The notes below the pieces were generated by a model. The model was given only the letters and a program-made list of their open reading frames with translations. It was not told where the DNA came from and searched no databases. Below, in pieces: positions 33,974 through 43,487 of a stretch of 55,784 nt of DNA. A program made the translations under genes and the position numbers. This stretch comes from Streptomyces sp. SolWspMP-5a-2 (lineage in GTDB: Bacteria > Actinomycetota > Actinomycetes > Streptomycetales > Streptomycetaceae), in NCBI RefSeq assembly GCF_900091845.1, contig NZ_FMCI01000220.1, forward strand, positions 1 through 55,784, in the 5' to 3' direction. How positions within the stretch are numbered: the stretch's first letter is position 1; each line of letters starts with the position of its first letter.

Positions 33974-35368
33974 ATGCCGACGGAACACCAACGGAAACCA
34001 GGACGGATTCAGACGTTGAATGTGGTCGCGCCGCCCCGCCTGACGGACAGAATTCCCGCCGTGCTGCGCCAGCGGGATTTCCGTAATTTCTGGACCGCGC
34101 AGACCGTCTCCTACATGGGGGACCAGGTCACGTCGATCGTCCTGCCGCTGATCGCGGTGATGACGCTCGACGCCTCCGCGGCCGACATGGGTCTGCTGGT
34201 GACCCTGCAGCAACTGCCGCTGCTGCTGTTCTCGCTGCACGCGGGCGCCTGGGTCGACCGGCGCGGCCGCCGCAGGTCCACGATGATCGCGGCCAACCTC
34301 GCCAGCGCGGCGACCGTGGCCACCGTCCCCCTCGCCCACTTCACCGGCTCGCTGACGCTGCTGCACCTGTACGCCGTCTCCTTCGTGACGGGCACCCTCG
34401 CGGTGGTGTTCAGCGTCGCCGTGCCCGGACTCTTCGCCTCCCTGGTCCCGCGCGAGCAGTACCTGAGCGCCACCTCGCTGAGCAGGGCCAGCTACTCCTT
34501 CTCCTTCGTCGCCGGGCCCAGCGTCGGCGGCGCCGTCGTGCAGATCCTCTCCGCGCCCTTCGCCCTGGTCCTCGACGTCTTCTCGTTCCTCGTCGCCACC
34601 GTGCTGCTGCGGGCCATCCCGGACCGGGAGGCCACCGGCGAGGGCACGGCGGACCAGGAGCCGAAGCCGGCGGAGGCGGCGGAGGACGCGGGCAAGCCCC
34701 GGGACGGCATCCGGGAGGCGCTGCGCTTCCTCGTCGCCACCGCCGTGCTGCGCGCCAAGTTCGTCTCCGGCACCGCCCTGAACTTCTTCTACACCGTCTA
34801 CTCGACGCTGCTGATCCTCTTCGCCGCCCGCGACCTCGGCCTCTCGGCCGGTCTGGTCGGCGCCGTGGTGAGCGTCGGCGCGGTGGGCGCGCTGATCGGC
34901 TCCGCCGTCACCACACGGTTCTCCCGGCGCCTCGGGCTCGGCCCCACGTACCTCGTCGGCTGCCTTGTCTTCCCCGCCGCGCTGGTCATGACCCCGCTCG
35001 CGCACGGCCCGCAGTGGCTGGTCGTCGCCATGCTGGTGGCGGGCGAGTTCGTCTCCGCCTTCGGCCTGATGCTCTTCGACATCAGCGGCGCCACCCTCCA
35101 GCAGGCCATCACCCCCGACCGGCTCAGGTCCCGGATGCAGGGCGCGCAGATGGCCATCAGCTACGGCGTCCGGCCGGTCGGCGCGCTGGTCGCCGGCGCC
35201 CTCGGCACCCTGCTCGGGGTCCGCCCCACCCTCTGGATCGCGGTCGTCGGCGGCTTCGTGAGCGTGCTGTTCCTGTTCAGGTCCCCCCTGCGACGGGTCC
35301 GCGACCTGCCCGACGAGGCCGAGTGGCCCCGTCCGGGCGCCGTGGGCACCGTCCCGACGAAGGAGTGA
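33974..35368 (+). CDS. MFS exporter (MFS_3/EntS-like)
   Basis: The 464-residue membrane protein has 12 predicted helices and the major-facilitator loop motif WVDRRGRRRST. It resembles the EntS/MFS_3 branch of efflux proteins, starting with RQRDFRNFWTAQTVSYMGDQ. A central hydrophilic loop (about 215-240) is rich in Glu/Ala. It most likely exports the peptide product or gives self-resistance. The start is uncertain: ATG 33974 was taken, but GTG 34022 is in frame closer to the conserved part, and neither has a strong ribosome site. The frame is open further upstream through the 21-base repeats. It ends three bases before the P450 start. Confidence 0.88.
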   Translation: MPTEHQRKPGRIQTLNVVAPPRLTDRIPAVLRQRDFRNFWTAQTVSYMGDQVTSIVLPLIAVMTLDASAADMGLLVTLQQLPLLLFSLHAGAWVDRRGRRRSTMIAANLASAATVATVPLAHFTGSLTLLHLYAVSFVTGTLAVVFSVAVPGLFASLVPREQYLSATSLSRASYSFSFVAGPSVGGAVVQILSAPFALVLDVFSFLVATVLLRAIPDREATGEGTADQEPKPAEAAEDAGKPRDGIREALRFLVATAVLRAKFVSGTALNFFYTVYSTLLILFAARDLGLSAGLVGAVVSVGAVGALIGSAVTTRFSRRLGLGPTYLVGCLVFPAALVMTPLAHGPQWLVVAMLVAGEFVSAFGLMLFDISGATLQQAITPDRLRSRMQGAQMAISYGVRPVGALVAGALGTLLGVRPTLWIAVVGGFVSVLFLFRSPLRRVRDLPDEAEWPRPGAVGTVPTKE

Positions 35369-35371
35369 CCC

Positions 35372-36586
35372 GTGGTGGTCGAGCAGTACGCGCCGGCCGA
35401 TCCGGGCCTCGCGCTGACGGACCCCGCCCTGTACGCGCACGGCGACCCGCACGCCGTCTGGGCCAGGCTGCGCCGCGAGGCCCCGGTCTCCTGGCACGAC
35501 GAGCCGGGCCACGAGGGCTTCTGGGCGGTGACGACGTACCCGGAGGGGCTCGACGTCCTCACCGACTCCAGCCGCTTCAGCTCGACCCGGGGCACCTTCC
35601 TGCGCCCCAACCTCTCCGACCCGTTCCCCGGCGGCGGCCGGATGATGACCCTCACCGACCCGCCGCGCCACGGTGTGCTGCGCGGGGTGCTCAGCCGTCT
35701 CTTCAGCCCGCGCGCCGCCCGCTCCTTCGAGGCCAGGGCGGGCGAGGTCGCCCACCGGCTGATGGCCGCGGTCACCGACGCGGGCCCGCGCGACTTCGTC
35801 GTCGACGTGGCGGCCCGCTACCCGCTGGCGGTGACCGCCGAACTCCTCGGCGTGGCGCCCGGGGACGTGGACCGGGTGGCCGCCTGGACCGGCACCGCCG
35901 CCGACAACATCGTCGACATCGACGGCAGCACCGCCCAGCAGGCCCACCTGGAGGTCCTCCAGTACTACGCGGAGGTCCTGGAGGACCGGCGCCTGCGGCC
36001 AGGGGACGACGTGGTCTCCGCGTTCGTCCTGGCCCAGGCGGAGGGACTGGACATCAGCGACGAGGAGATCATCCTCACCTGCGACAACCTGGTGGTCGCG
36101 GCGGGCGAGACGACCCGGCAGGTCACCGGCGCGGGCCTGCTCGCCCTGCTGGACGCCCCCGAGCAGGCCGCCGCGCTGCGCCGGGGCGAGATCAGCAGAC
36201 GGCGCGCGGTGGAGGAGATGCTGCGCTGGTCGGCGCCGGTGAACCACATCATGCGCACCGCGCTCGCCGACACCGAGGTCGCCGGGGTGCCGATCGGCGC
36301 GGGCCAGGCGGTCAGCGTCTGGCTGCCGTCGCTCAACCGGGACGAGGGCGTCTTCGAGCGGCCGGGGGAGTTCCTGCTCGACCGGCACCCCAACCGGCAC
36401 GCCAGCTTCGGCGGCGGCGGCCACTTCTGCATCGGGGCGCCGCTCGCCCGGCTGATGATCGCCGCGCTCCTCGACGAACTGGTCGACGAGCGGATCGAGA
36501 TCGCGCTCGCCGGGGAGCCCCGGCGCATCCCGTCGTACATCACCGGCGGCCTCGACCGGCTGCCGATCACCGTCACCTCGCGCTGA
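35372..36586 (+). CDS. Cytochrome P450
   Basis: The 404-residue soluble P450 has the I-helix motif VVAAGETTRQ, ExxR in EEMLRWSAP, and heme ligand C353 in FGGGGHFCIGAPLAR. The size and layout match actinomycete P450s that hydroxylate amino acids, often bound to a PCP. GAAGGAG precedes the GTG start by six bases. It is the last gene before the 180-base gap at 36587-36766, so it belongs to the first tailoring block. The substrate cannot be read from sequence; beta-hydroxylation of a tethered amino acid is the usual role in this setting. Confidence 0.92.
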   Translation: MVVEQYAPADPGLALTDPALYAHGDPHAVWARLRREAPVSWHDEPGHEGFWAVTTYPEGLDVLTDSSRFSSTRGTFLRPNLSDPFPGGGRMMTLTDPPRHGVLRGVLSRLFSPRAARSFEARAGEVAHRLMAAVTDAGPRDFVVDVAARYPLAVTAELLGVAPGDVDRVAAWTGTAADNIVDIDGSTAQQAHLEVLQYYAEVLEDRRLRPGDDVVSAFVLAQAEGLDISDEEIILTCDNLVVAAGETTRQVTGAGLLALLDAPEQAAALRRGEISRRRAVEEMLRWSAPVNHIMRTALADTEVAGVPIGAGQAVSVWLPSLNRDEGVFERPGEFLLDRHPNRHASFGGGGHFCIGAPLARLMIAALLDELVDERIEIALAGEPRRIPSYITGGLDRLPITVTSR

Positions 36587-36622
36587 CGGACCCTCCCGCC
36601 CCTGGATCCCCTTTTCCTCCGT

Positions 36623-36656
36623 GTGTTCAAGTGCGGCTGTCCTCCGTGTTCAAGTG
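36623..36656 (+). repeat. Direct repeat GTGTTCAAGTG
   Basis: Two copies of GTGTTCAAGTG, each followed by (C/T)GGC, start 23 bases apart (36623 and 36646). They contain the GTTCAA half-site of the StrR-type boxes and lie 111-144 bases before the next gene. Possible activator half-sites; no matching inverted arm at N11. Confidence 0.55.
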
Positions 36657-36766
36657 TGGCGCTTCCTTTTGACCGTTCCACGTAATGTCGTTTCGACGCC
36701 GAATTCCGGAGGAGAGCCGATGAATACCCGGAAGGCCATGGTGTTTTCCGTCGGACGGAGGGTGAA

Positions 36767-37567
36767 ATGAGGCTGACCCCTGGTCAGGTGGACGCGTATC
36801 AGGAAAGGGGATTCGTCGTCCTGCGCGCCCTGTTCGACGCCGAGGAGGTGGAGTCGCTCCGGGCGGCCTTCGCGCGGGACGCCCGGGAGCCGGGCCCGCA
36901 CCGGGTGCTGGAGGACGGCGGCGAACTGCGGGCCGTCTACGCCTCGCACCAGCGGCGGCCCGAGTTCGCGGCACTGATCCGCTCGCCGCGGCTGCTCGGA
37001 CCGGTCCGCCAACTCCTGTGCCCCGACGTCTACATGTACCAGTTCAAGATCAACAGCAAGCCCGCGTTCAGCGGCGGCGGCTGGTCCTGGCACCAGGACT
37101 TCGCCGCCTGGCGGGCCGCCGACAACCTCGCCGAGCCCCGGCTGCTCAACGCCGCGCTCTTCCTGGACGACTCCACCGAGCACAACGGCCCGGTCATCTT
37201 CGTGCCCGGCTCGCACCGGCGCGCCGCCCAGGGCGCGACACCCCGCGGCGCCCTCGGCGCCAGCCACGTCGACCCCGACGAGATCGCCCTCGGCCGCGAC
37301 GAGATGCGCGAACTCGTCGCCCGGCACGGCATGGAGAGCGCCAAGGGACCGGCCGGTTCGGTGGTCCTCTTCCACCCGGAGATCGTGCACGGCTCCGCCA
37401 CCAACATGTCGCCCCAGCCCCGGCGGCTGCTGATCGCCACCTACAACGACGTGCGCAACCAGCCGAGTCCGGCCGGCGCCGCCCGCCCCGAGTACCTGGT
37501 CGGCCGCGACACCCGGACCCTGCGCCCCGACGACGAGCCCATCACGGACGGAGACCTCATCCGATGA
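36767..37567 (+). CDS. PhyH-type Fe(II)/2-oxoglutarate hydroxylase
   Basis: The 266-residue product is a phytanoyl-CoA-dioxygenase-family enzyme with an intact metal triad: H109 and D111 in SWHQDFAAW, H208 in EIVHGSATN, and R219/R220 for 2-oxoglutarate. Other matches are QVDAYQERGFVVLRALFDAE at the start and NGPVIFVPGSHRR. It resembles ectoine-hydroxylase-like enzymes that hydroxylate free or tethered amino acids. GGAGG lies six bases before the ATG. It is a paralogue of the protein at 42662, with the same ligand positions. It opens the second biosynthetic block and overlaps the following dehydrogenase gene. Confidence 0.92.
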   Translation: MRLTPGQVDAYQERGFVVLRALFDAEEVESLRAAFARDAREPGPHRVLEDGGELRAVYASHQRRPEFAALIRSPRLLGPVRQLLCPDVYMYQFKINSKPAFSGGGWSWHQDFAAWRAADNLAEPRLLNAALFLDDSTEHNGPVIFVPGSHRRAAQGATPRGALGASHVDPDEIALGRDEMRELVARHGMESAKGPAGSVVLFHPEIVHGSATNMSPQPRRLLIATYNDVRNQPSPAGAARPEYLVGRDTRTLRPDDEPITDGDLIR

Positions 37568-38667
37568 CCGACCGGACCAGCCGCGCCGTCGTGCTCGAAC
37601 GGTTCGGCGCGCCCCTCGCGCTGCGCGAGTTCCCGCTGCCCTGCGCGCCGCCCGGCGGCATGGTCGTCGCCTCCCGCTACGGCGGCGTCTGCGGCACCGA
37701 CCTCCACCTCGGGCAGGGGCACCTGGACGTGCCGCTCCCGCTGGTCCTCGGCCACGAGGGACTCGGCACCGTGCACGAACTCGCCGACGGGGTGCGCCAC
37801 GACAGCCAGGGCACCCCGCTCGCGGTGGGCGACACGGTGATGTGGGCGTCGTCGATCGCCTGCGGGACCTGCGTGCCCTGCTCGGTCCACCTGGAGCCCA
37901 CCCTGTGCGAGCGGCGCAGGACCTACGGCGTCAACCGCCCGGCCACCGGGGCGGCGCCGCTGGCCGGTTCCTGGGCCGAGCACATCGAACTGGCCCCCGG
38001 CACCACGGTGATCAGACTGCCGGACGGCGTCGACGCCCGCGCCGCCATGTCGCTCGCCTGCGCGGGCCCCACCATGGCGCACGCCTTCGAACGCAGGCCG
38101 GTGCGGCTCGGCGAGACCGTCGTCGTCCAGGGCAGCGGCCCGGTGGGGCTCGCCGCCGCCGCGATGGCCCATCTCGCGGGCGCCCGGCGGGTGATCGTGG
38201 CCGGCGGCCCCGCCGGACGGCTGCGGCTCGCCGCCGATCTCGGTATCGGCACCGACCACGTGGACGTCGTCGGCGCGGCGGACCAGGAGAGCGCGCTCGC
38301 CGAGGTCCTCGACCGCACCGGCGGACGCGGCGCCGACCTCGTCGTCGAGTGCACCGGGGTGCCCGCCGCCGTCGGACAGGGCCTCGGGCTCGCCCGCAGG
38401 GGCGGCTCGTACCTGGTGGTCGGCCAGTACACCGACAGCGGCGACGCCGTGATCAACCCGCACCAGATCGTCCACCGGCAGCTCGACGTCGTCGGCTCGT
38501 GGGCGTTCACCGGTGCCCATCTCGCGCGCTACGTGGCGCTCCTGCCCGACCTCGGCGCCCGGTTCGAGCTGGGGCGGCTGGTCACCACCTACCCGCTGGG
38601 GGACTGCGCCTCGGCGCTGCGGGACGTCGCGGACGGCACGGCCCTCAAGGCGGTGCTGGTCAGCTGA
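37564..38667 (+). CDS. Zinc-dependent alcohol dehydrogenase
   Basis: The 367-residue product is a medium-chain dehydrogenase with catalytic zinc ligands in YGGVCGTDLH and LGHEGLGTV, four structural-zinc cysteines in CGTCVPCSVHLEPTLC and the Rossmann motif VVQGSGPVGLAAAAM. It would oxidise a hydroxyl to a ketone or the reverse with NAD(P). The ATG overlaps the stop of the PhyH gene, so it may act on the product of that hydroxylase, for example to make a keto amino acid. It is unlike the two zinc-free oxidoreductases near the left end. NRPS follows after 59 bases. Confidence 0.9.
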   Translation: MTDRTSRAVVLERFGAPLALREFPLPCAPPGGMVVASRYGGVCGTDLHLGQGHLDVPLPLVLGHEGLGTVHELADGVRHDSQGTPLAVGDTVMWASSIACGTCVPCSVHLEPTLCERRRTYGVNRPATGAAPLAGSWAEHIELAPGTTVIRLPDGVDARAAMSLACAGPTMAHAFERRPVRLGETVVVQGSGPVGLAAAAMAHLAGARRVIVAGGPAGRLRLAADLGIGTDHVDVVGAADQESALAEVLDRTGGRGADLVVECTGVPAAVGQGLGLARRGGSYLVVGQYTDSGDAVINPHQIVHRQLDVVGSWAFTGAHLARYVALLPDLGARFELGRLVTTYPLGDCASALRDVADGTALKAVLVS

Positions 38668-38726
38668 GCGCCGCCGACCGGGACACCCCGGCCGCCCGAA
38701 CCCCTGCGACCACGTGGAGAGTGCCC

Positions 38727-41700
38727 ATGAACGGCAACCGCACCGCCCCCGCGGACCCGGCCCCGCTCGACCACTGGCTCACCGCGTTCGCCGGTCTCGC
38801 GGAGCAGCACGACCTCCCCACCGACCGGCCGCGCCCCGCGCTCCCCGACCGCGTCCTGGACCTGGCCGAGCACCGGCCGCCGGAGCGGAACAGGGCGGCC
38901 GCAGCCGCGTTCGCGGCCGCCGCGGGGGTGCCGGTCGCCGCCGTCCACGAGGCCGCGGTCGCCGCGCTCGTCCACCGGCTCGGCGCGGGCACCGACCTGC
39001 CGCTCGCGGTGACCGGCGCGGGCGGGCACCCCGCCGTGCTGCGGATCGACCTGTCCGGCCGCCCCTCCTTCCGCGCCCTGGTCGCCCGGGTGGCCGCGCG
39101 CCGGGAAGAGGCGGCACGGCACGCCGCCGTCACCCCCGACGAGGTGCGCGACGCCGTCAACCGGGCCCGGCACACCCCCGGCAGGCCCCTCTTCCAGGTG
39201 GGCGTCTGCACCACCGGCGCCGCTCCGCACCCGGAGGCCGAACTCTGGTTCGACGTCGGCGGCCCGGGGCCCGACCGGCTCCACCACGCCCGCCGGATCT
39301 TCGAACCCGCCACCGCCGACCGGTTCCTGCGCAACCTCGACCGGCTCCTCGCCTCGGCCCTCGCCGACCCCGACGCGCCCGTGCACCGGCTCGACATCCT
39401 CGACGAGGAGCAGCGCCGCTACCTGCTGCACACCGTCAACGACACCGCGCGGGAGGTGCCCGACACCACGTTCGGCGCCTGGTTCGAGGACCAGGTCGCG
39501 CGCACCCCGGACACCGTGGCGGTCCGCTGCGGCGGAGCCGCCTGGACGTACGCCGAGCTGAACGCGCGGGCCAACCGGCTCGCCCGGGTGCTCGCCGCCC
39601 GCGGCGCGGGCCCCGAACAGGTCGTCGCCGTCCTGCTGCCCCGCTCCGACCAGCTCATCATCACCTTCCTCGCGGTGCTGAAGGCGGGCGCCGTCTACAT
39701 GCCGGCCGACCCGGGACTCCCCGAGACGCGGCTGCGGACCATGCTCGCCGACGCCGCCCCCGCCCTCGTCGTCACCGACTCCGCGACCCGGCACCTGGTG
39801 CCCGACGCGATCCCGGCCGCCGCCCGCGTCGAGACCGACACCGACCCGCTGATCGACCGGCAGCCGGACACCGCGCCACGGGTCGCGGGACTCACCGGCG
39901 ACAGCCCCGTCTACCTCCTCTACACCTCCGGCTCCACCGGCACCCCCAAGGGCATCTCGATGGGCACGGCGGCGATCGTCAACCTCATCGCCTGGAACAT
40001 GCGCCACCTGCCCGCCGGGCCGGGCCACGTCACCGCCCACTTCGCGGCCCTCGGCTTCGACCCGACCGTCCAGGAGTTCCTCGGCACCCTGCTGGCGGGC
40101 GGCACCCTGGTCGTCCCGCCGGAGGAACTGCGGCGCGACCCCGCGGAGTTCGTGCACTGGCTCCGCGAGCACCGGATCACCGACCTGTACGCGCCCACCG
40201 TCATGATCGAGGCCATCTACCGGGCCGCCCTCGCGCAGGACGTCGAGCTGCCCGAGCTGCGGCAGATCGCGCAGGGCGGCGAACCCCTGGTCCTCAGCGC
40301 CGCGGCCAAGGAGTTCCACGCGGCCGTGCCCCGGCGCCTCTACAACCTCTACGGCCCCACCGAGACGCACGCCGCCACCGCCCTCCTGATGCCCGCGGAC
40401 GTCGCCGACTGGCCGGAGAACACCCCCATCGGCGAGGCCCTGTGGAACACCCGCCTGTACGTCCTCGACGAGGACCTGGCCCCGGTGCCGCCCGGGGTGC
40501 CAGGCGAGCTGTACATCGCGGGCCTGTGCCTGGCCCGCGGCTACCACCGCCGCCCCGCGCAGACCGCGGGACGGTTCCTGCCCGACCCGTTCGGACCGGC
40601 GGGCAGCCGCATGTACCGCAGCGGCGACGTCGTCCGCTGGCGCGCCGACAGCCGCCTCGAGTTCCTCGGCCGCACCGACCACCAGCTCAAGATCCGCGGC
40701 ATGCGGGTGGAACTCGGCGAGGTCGAGGCGGCGATCCGGCAGACCCCGCAGGTCCAGGACGCCGCCGTGATCGCCGCGGGCACCGGCAACCGGCAGCGGC
40801 TCGACGCCTACCTGGTGCCCGCCCCGGGCGCCGTGGACGTCGTCGCCGCCACCCGCGCCCTGCTCGCCCGCACCGTGCCCGCGCCGATGATCCCCGCCAC
40901 CTTCACCCTGCTGGACGCCCTGCCGGTCAACCCCAACGGCAAGCTCGACCGGCTCAACCTGCCCGCCCCGCACGTCGCCCCCGGCAGACCGCCCGCCACC
41001 CCGACCGAGCACGCCCTGTGCCGGATCGCCGAACAGGTCCTGCAGTGCGGGCAGGTCGGCACCGACGACAACTTCTTCGAGCTGGGCGGCAACTCCCTGC
41101 TCGGCTCCGAACTCGCCGCCCGGGTCAGGACCGGCCTCGGACTCGCCCTGGGCGTGGACGTCATCCTGGGACGGCCCACCGTCGCCGAGTGGGCCGACGC
41201 GCTCACCACCGCCGGAGCGGAACGCCCCGAACTGCGGCCCGCGCGGCCCCGCCCGGCCGAGCCGAGGGCCTCCCACGCCCAGCAGAACCTGTGGCTGGTC
41301 GACCAGTTGGAGGGTCCGGGCCCCCGCTACAACGAACCCTTCGCGCTGCGGCTGACCGGCCGCCTGGACCCGTCCGTCCTCGAAGCCGCCCTGAACGACG
41401 TGATCGCCCGCCACGAGGCGCTGCGCACCGTACTGACCGTCTCCGCCGAGGGCGAGCCCCGCCAGCGGGTGGCCGCACCCGGGCAGCCCGGGACCCCGCT
41501 GCCCGTCACCGACGTCACCGAGGCCCGACTGCCCGCCGCGATGCGGGAGTTGACCGCACGCCCCTTCGACCTGGCCGCCGACCCGCCGCTGCGCGCCCTG
41601 CTGCTGCGCGTCACCGACGCGCCCGAGGACACCCACGTGCTGCTCGTCGTCGTCCACCACGTGGCGTGCGACGGCGCGTCCGTCGCCCCCTTCTGGCGCG

Positions 41701-42668
41701 ACCTGGCCGCCGCCTTCAACTCCCGCTCCGGGCACCCGGATCCGGCCGGCGGACCGCCCCCGCTCCCCGTGCAGTACGCCGACTACGCGCTCTGGCAGCG
41801 CGACCTGCTCGACCCCGACCGCGACCCGCACACCCTCGTCAAACGCCAGTCCGCCTACTGGGCCTCGGCGCTCGCGGGCCTGCCGGAGCTGACCGGGACG
41901 CCCACCGACCGGCCCAGGCCCGAGATCCGCTCCGCCGACGGCGGCGCCGTCCCGCTCACCCTGCCCGCCGACGCCCACGCCCGGCTCGCCGCCTTCGCCA
42001 GGAGCCGCCGCACCACCGTCTTCACCGTGGTCCACGCCGCCGTCACCGCGCTCCTCGACCACCTCGGCGCCGGACCCGACATCGCCGTCGGCGCGGTCGT
42101 CGCGGGCCGCACCGACCACGCCCTCGACGACCTGGTCGGCTTCTTCGCCAACACCGTCGTGCTGCGGGTGCGCACCGACGGCGCCCCCGACTTCGACACC
42201 CTCGTCGAACGGGCCAGGGAGACCGACCTCGCCGCCCTCGCCCACCAGGACCTCCCCTTCGAGCAGGTCGTCGACGTGCTGCGCCCCGCCAGGACCCTGG
42301 CCCACACCCCGCTCGTCCAGATCATGCTGGCCTTCCAGGTGCGGCCCGCGCTGCCGCCCGCCCTCACCGGCCTCGGCACCCGCTTCCAGCACGTCGACAC
42401 CGGCGTCGCCAAGTTCGACCTCTGCTTCGACATCGCCGAGACGTTCGGACCCGACGACGCGCCCACCGGCCTCGAAGGCTCCCTCAGCTTCCCGCTGGAC
42501 ATCTACGACGAGGCCACCGCGGCCCGCTGGGCCGCGCTCCTGACCCGGCTGCTGCACCGGGCGCCCACCCGCTCGGGCGAGACCCCCGGCCGCCTGCTGG
42601 CCGACCCGGAACCCGACCCCCGACCCACCACCCACCGAGCCCCCGGCGAAAGGCGGCCCACATGCTGA
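38727..42668 (+). CDS. NRPS: stub condensation - adenylation - PCP - condensation
   Basis: The 1313-residue protein begins with a piece (about 1-240) that looks like only the C-terminal half of a condensation domain, without HHxxxDG. An adenylation domain follows (about 255-745: LYTSGSTGTPKGISM, GFDPTVQEFLG, NLYGPTETH, YRSGDVVRW, NPNGKLDRL), then a PCP (S790 in LGGNSL) and a full condensation domain (about 855-1290) with H977 in HHVACDG. The C domain ends the protein, so it must act on the carrier of the next protein. Specificity residues by eye are D-P-Q-Y-I-Q-L-A-A, which I cannot assign. It probably starts the central line. Confidence 0.93.
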   Translation: MNGNRTAPADPAPLDHWLTAFAGLAEQHDLPTDRPRPALPDRVLDLAEHRPPERNRAAAAAFAAAAGVPVAAVHEAAVAALVHRLGAGTDLPLAVTGAGGHPAVLRIDLSGRPSFRALVARVAARREEAARHAAVTPDEVRDAVNRARHTPGRPLFQVGVCTTGAAPHPEAELWFDVGGPGPDRLHHARRIFEPATADRFLRNLDRLLASALADPDAPVHRLDILDEEQRRYLLHTVNDTAREVPDTTFGAWFEDQVARTPDTVAVRCGGAAWTYAELNARANRLARVLAARGAGPEQVVAVLLPRSDQLIITFLAVLKAGAVYMPADPGLPETRLRTMLADAAPALVVTDSATRHLVPDAIPAAARVETDTDPLIDRQPDTAPRVAGLTGDSPVYLLYTSGSTGTPKGISMGTAAIVNLIAWNMRHLPAGPGHVTAHFAALGFDPTVQEFLGTLLAGGTLVVPPEELRRDPAEFVHWLREHRITDLYAPTVMIEAIYRAALAQDVELPELRQIAQGGEPLVLSAAAKEFHAAVPRRLYNLYGPTETHAATALLMPADVADWPENTPIGEALWNTRLYVLDEDLAPVPPGVPGELYIAGLCLARGYHRRPAQTAGRFLPDPFGPAGSRMYRSGDVVRWRADSRLEFLGRTDHQLKIRGMRVELGEVEAAIRQTPQVQDAAVIAAGTGNRQRLDAYLVPAPGAVDVVAATRALLARTVPAPMIPATFTLLDALPVNPNGKLDRLNLPAPHVAPGRPPATPTEHALCRIAEQVLQCGQVGTDDNFFELGGNSLLGSELAARVRTGLGLALGVDVILGRPTVAEWADALTTAGAERPELRPARPRPAEPRASHAQQNLWLVDQLEGPGPRYNEPFALRLTGRLDPSVLEAALNDVIARHEALRTVLTVSAEGEPRQRVAAPGQPGTPLPVTDVTEARLPAAMRELTARPFDLAADPPLRALLLRVTDAPEDTHVLLVVVHHVACDGASVAPFWRDLAAAFNSRSGHPDPAGGPPPLPVQYADYALWQRDLLDPDRDPHTLVKRQSAYWASALAGLPELTGTPTDRPRPEIRSADGGAVPLTLPADAHARLAAFARSRRTTVFTVVHAAVTALLDHLGAGPDIAVGAVVAGRTDHALDDLVGFFANTVVLRVRTDGAPDFDTLVERARETDLAALAHQDLPFEQVVDVLRPARTLAHTPLVQIMLAFQVRPALPPALTGLGTRFQHVDTGVAKFDLCFDIAETFGPDDAPTGLEGSLSFPLDIYDEATAARWAALLTRLLHRAPTRSGETPGRLLADPEPDPRPTTHRAPGERRPTC

Positions 42669-43465
42669 CCCCCCAGGACGAGGACACCTACCGGCAGCGC
42701 GGCTACCTCCTGCTGCCCGGACAGTTCGACGCGGCCGAGACCGACCTCCTGCTCTCCGAGGCCCGCAGGCTCGCCGCCCTGGACATCCCGCAGCGCATCA
42801 TGGAGAGCGACGGCACCCAGGTGCGCTCCGTGTACGCCGTCCACCAGCACAGCGACGCCTTCGAACGCTTCACCCGCGACCCGCGCACCCTCGAACCCGC
42901 GCGGACCCTCCTCGACGGCGACGTCTACATCCACCAGACCCAGCTCAACCCCAAGGCGCCCTTCGCCGGCGACGTCTGGGACTGGCACCAGGACTACCTC
43001 TACTGGGAGCGCGACGACGGCATGGCCGAACCCCGCGCCCTCAACGTCGCCGTCTTCCTCGACGAGGTCGACGAGTTCAACGGGCCGGTCTTCGTCATGC
43101 CCGGCTCCCACCTGCTCTCCCTCGACCGGGAGACCAGGACCGTCCGCGGCGGCTGGGAGAACACCCTCAACGCCGACTTCCGCCACAAGATCAGCCCCGA
43201 GGCGCTGCGCGAACTCGCCGACACCTACGGCCTGGAGTCCGTGCGCGGCAAGCCCGGCACGGTGTGCGTCTTCGACGGCCGCCTGCTGCACTGCTCCCCG
43301 CCCAACCTCTCCGGACGCCCCCGCACGATCATCTTCATCCGCTACAACAGCGTCCACAACCCGCTGCGCCCGGTGCCCCAGCCGCGCCCCGCCTGGCTCG
43401 CCAACCGCGACCCGAGCCCGCTGCGCCCCCTCTCCCGCCCCTTCTCCGCGCCCGCCGCGCGCTGA
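42662..43465 (+). CDS. PhyH-type Fe(II)/2-oxoglutarate hydroxylase
   Basis: The 267-residue enzyme is the paralogue of the protein at 36767. Ligands are H109 and D111 in WDWHQDYLYW, H210 in GRLLHCSPPN, with R219/R221 for 2-oxoglutarate. Conserved parts include AEPRALNVAVFLDEVDEFNG and FVMPGSH. The triad is complete, so hydroxylation is likely. The ATG overlaps the end of the NRPS gene by seven bases, which ties it to that module; the amino acid loaded by D-P-Q-Y code or the neighbouring module may be its substrate. A P450 gene follows 22 bases later. Confidence 0.92.
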   Translation: MLTPQDEDTYRQRGYLLLPGQFDAAETDLLLSEARRLAALDIPQRIMESDGTQVRSVYAVHQHSDAFERFTRDPRTLEPARTLLDGDVYIHQTQLNPKAPFAGDVWDWHQDYLYWERDDGMAEPRALNVAVFLDEVDEFNGPVFVMPGSHLLSLDRETRTVRGGWENTLNADFRHKISPEALRELADTYGLESVRGKPGTVCVFDGRLLHCSPPNLSGRPRTIIFIRYNSVHNPLRPVPQPRPAWLANRDPSPLRPLSRPFSAPAAR

Positions 43466-43487
43466 CCCCGAGAGGACGCGACCGGCC

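Noticed and set aside
33744..34019. Open frame across the 21-base repeats with a seven-residue repeating peptide
   Set aside because: It overlaps the repeat array and MFS start, and the repeating peptide simply reflects the 21-base period.
33993..34021. Possible third StrR box ending in ACGTTGAAT before the MFS gene
   Set aside because: The required left arm at N11 reads GGAAACCAG, which does not match GTTCAACCG.
38513..42660. Very long open frames in other phases across the NRPS genes
   Set aside because: They are Arg/Pro/Ala-rich shadows caused by high G+C; the true frames carry all NRPS motifs.
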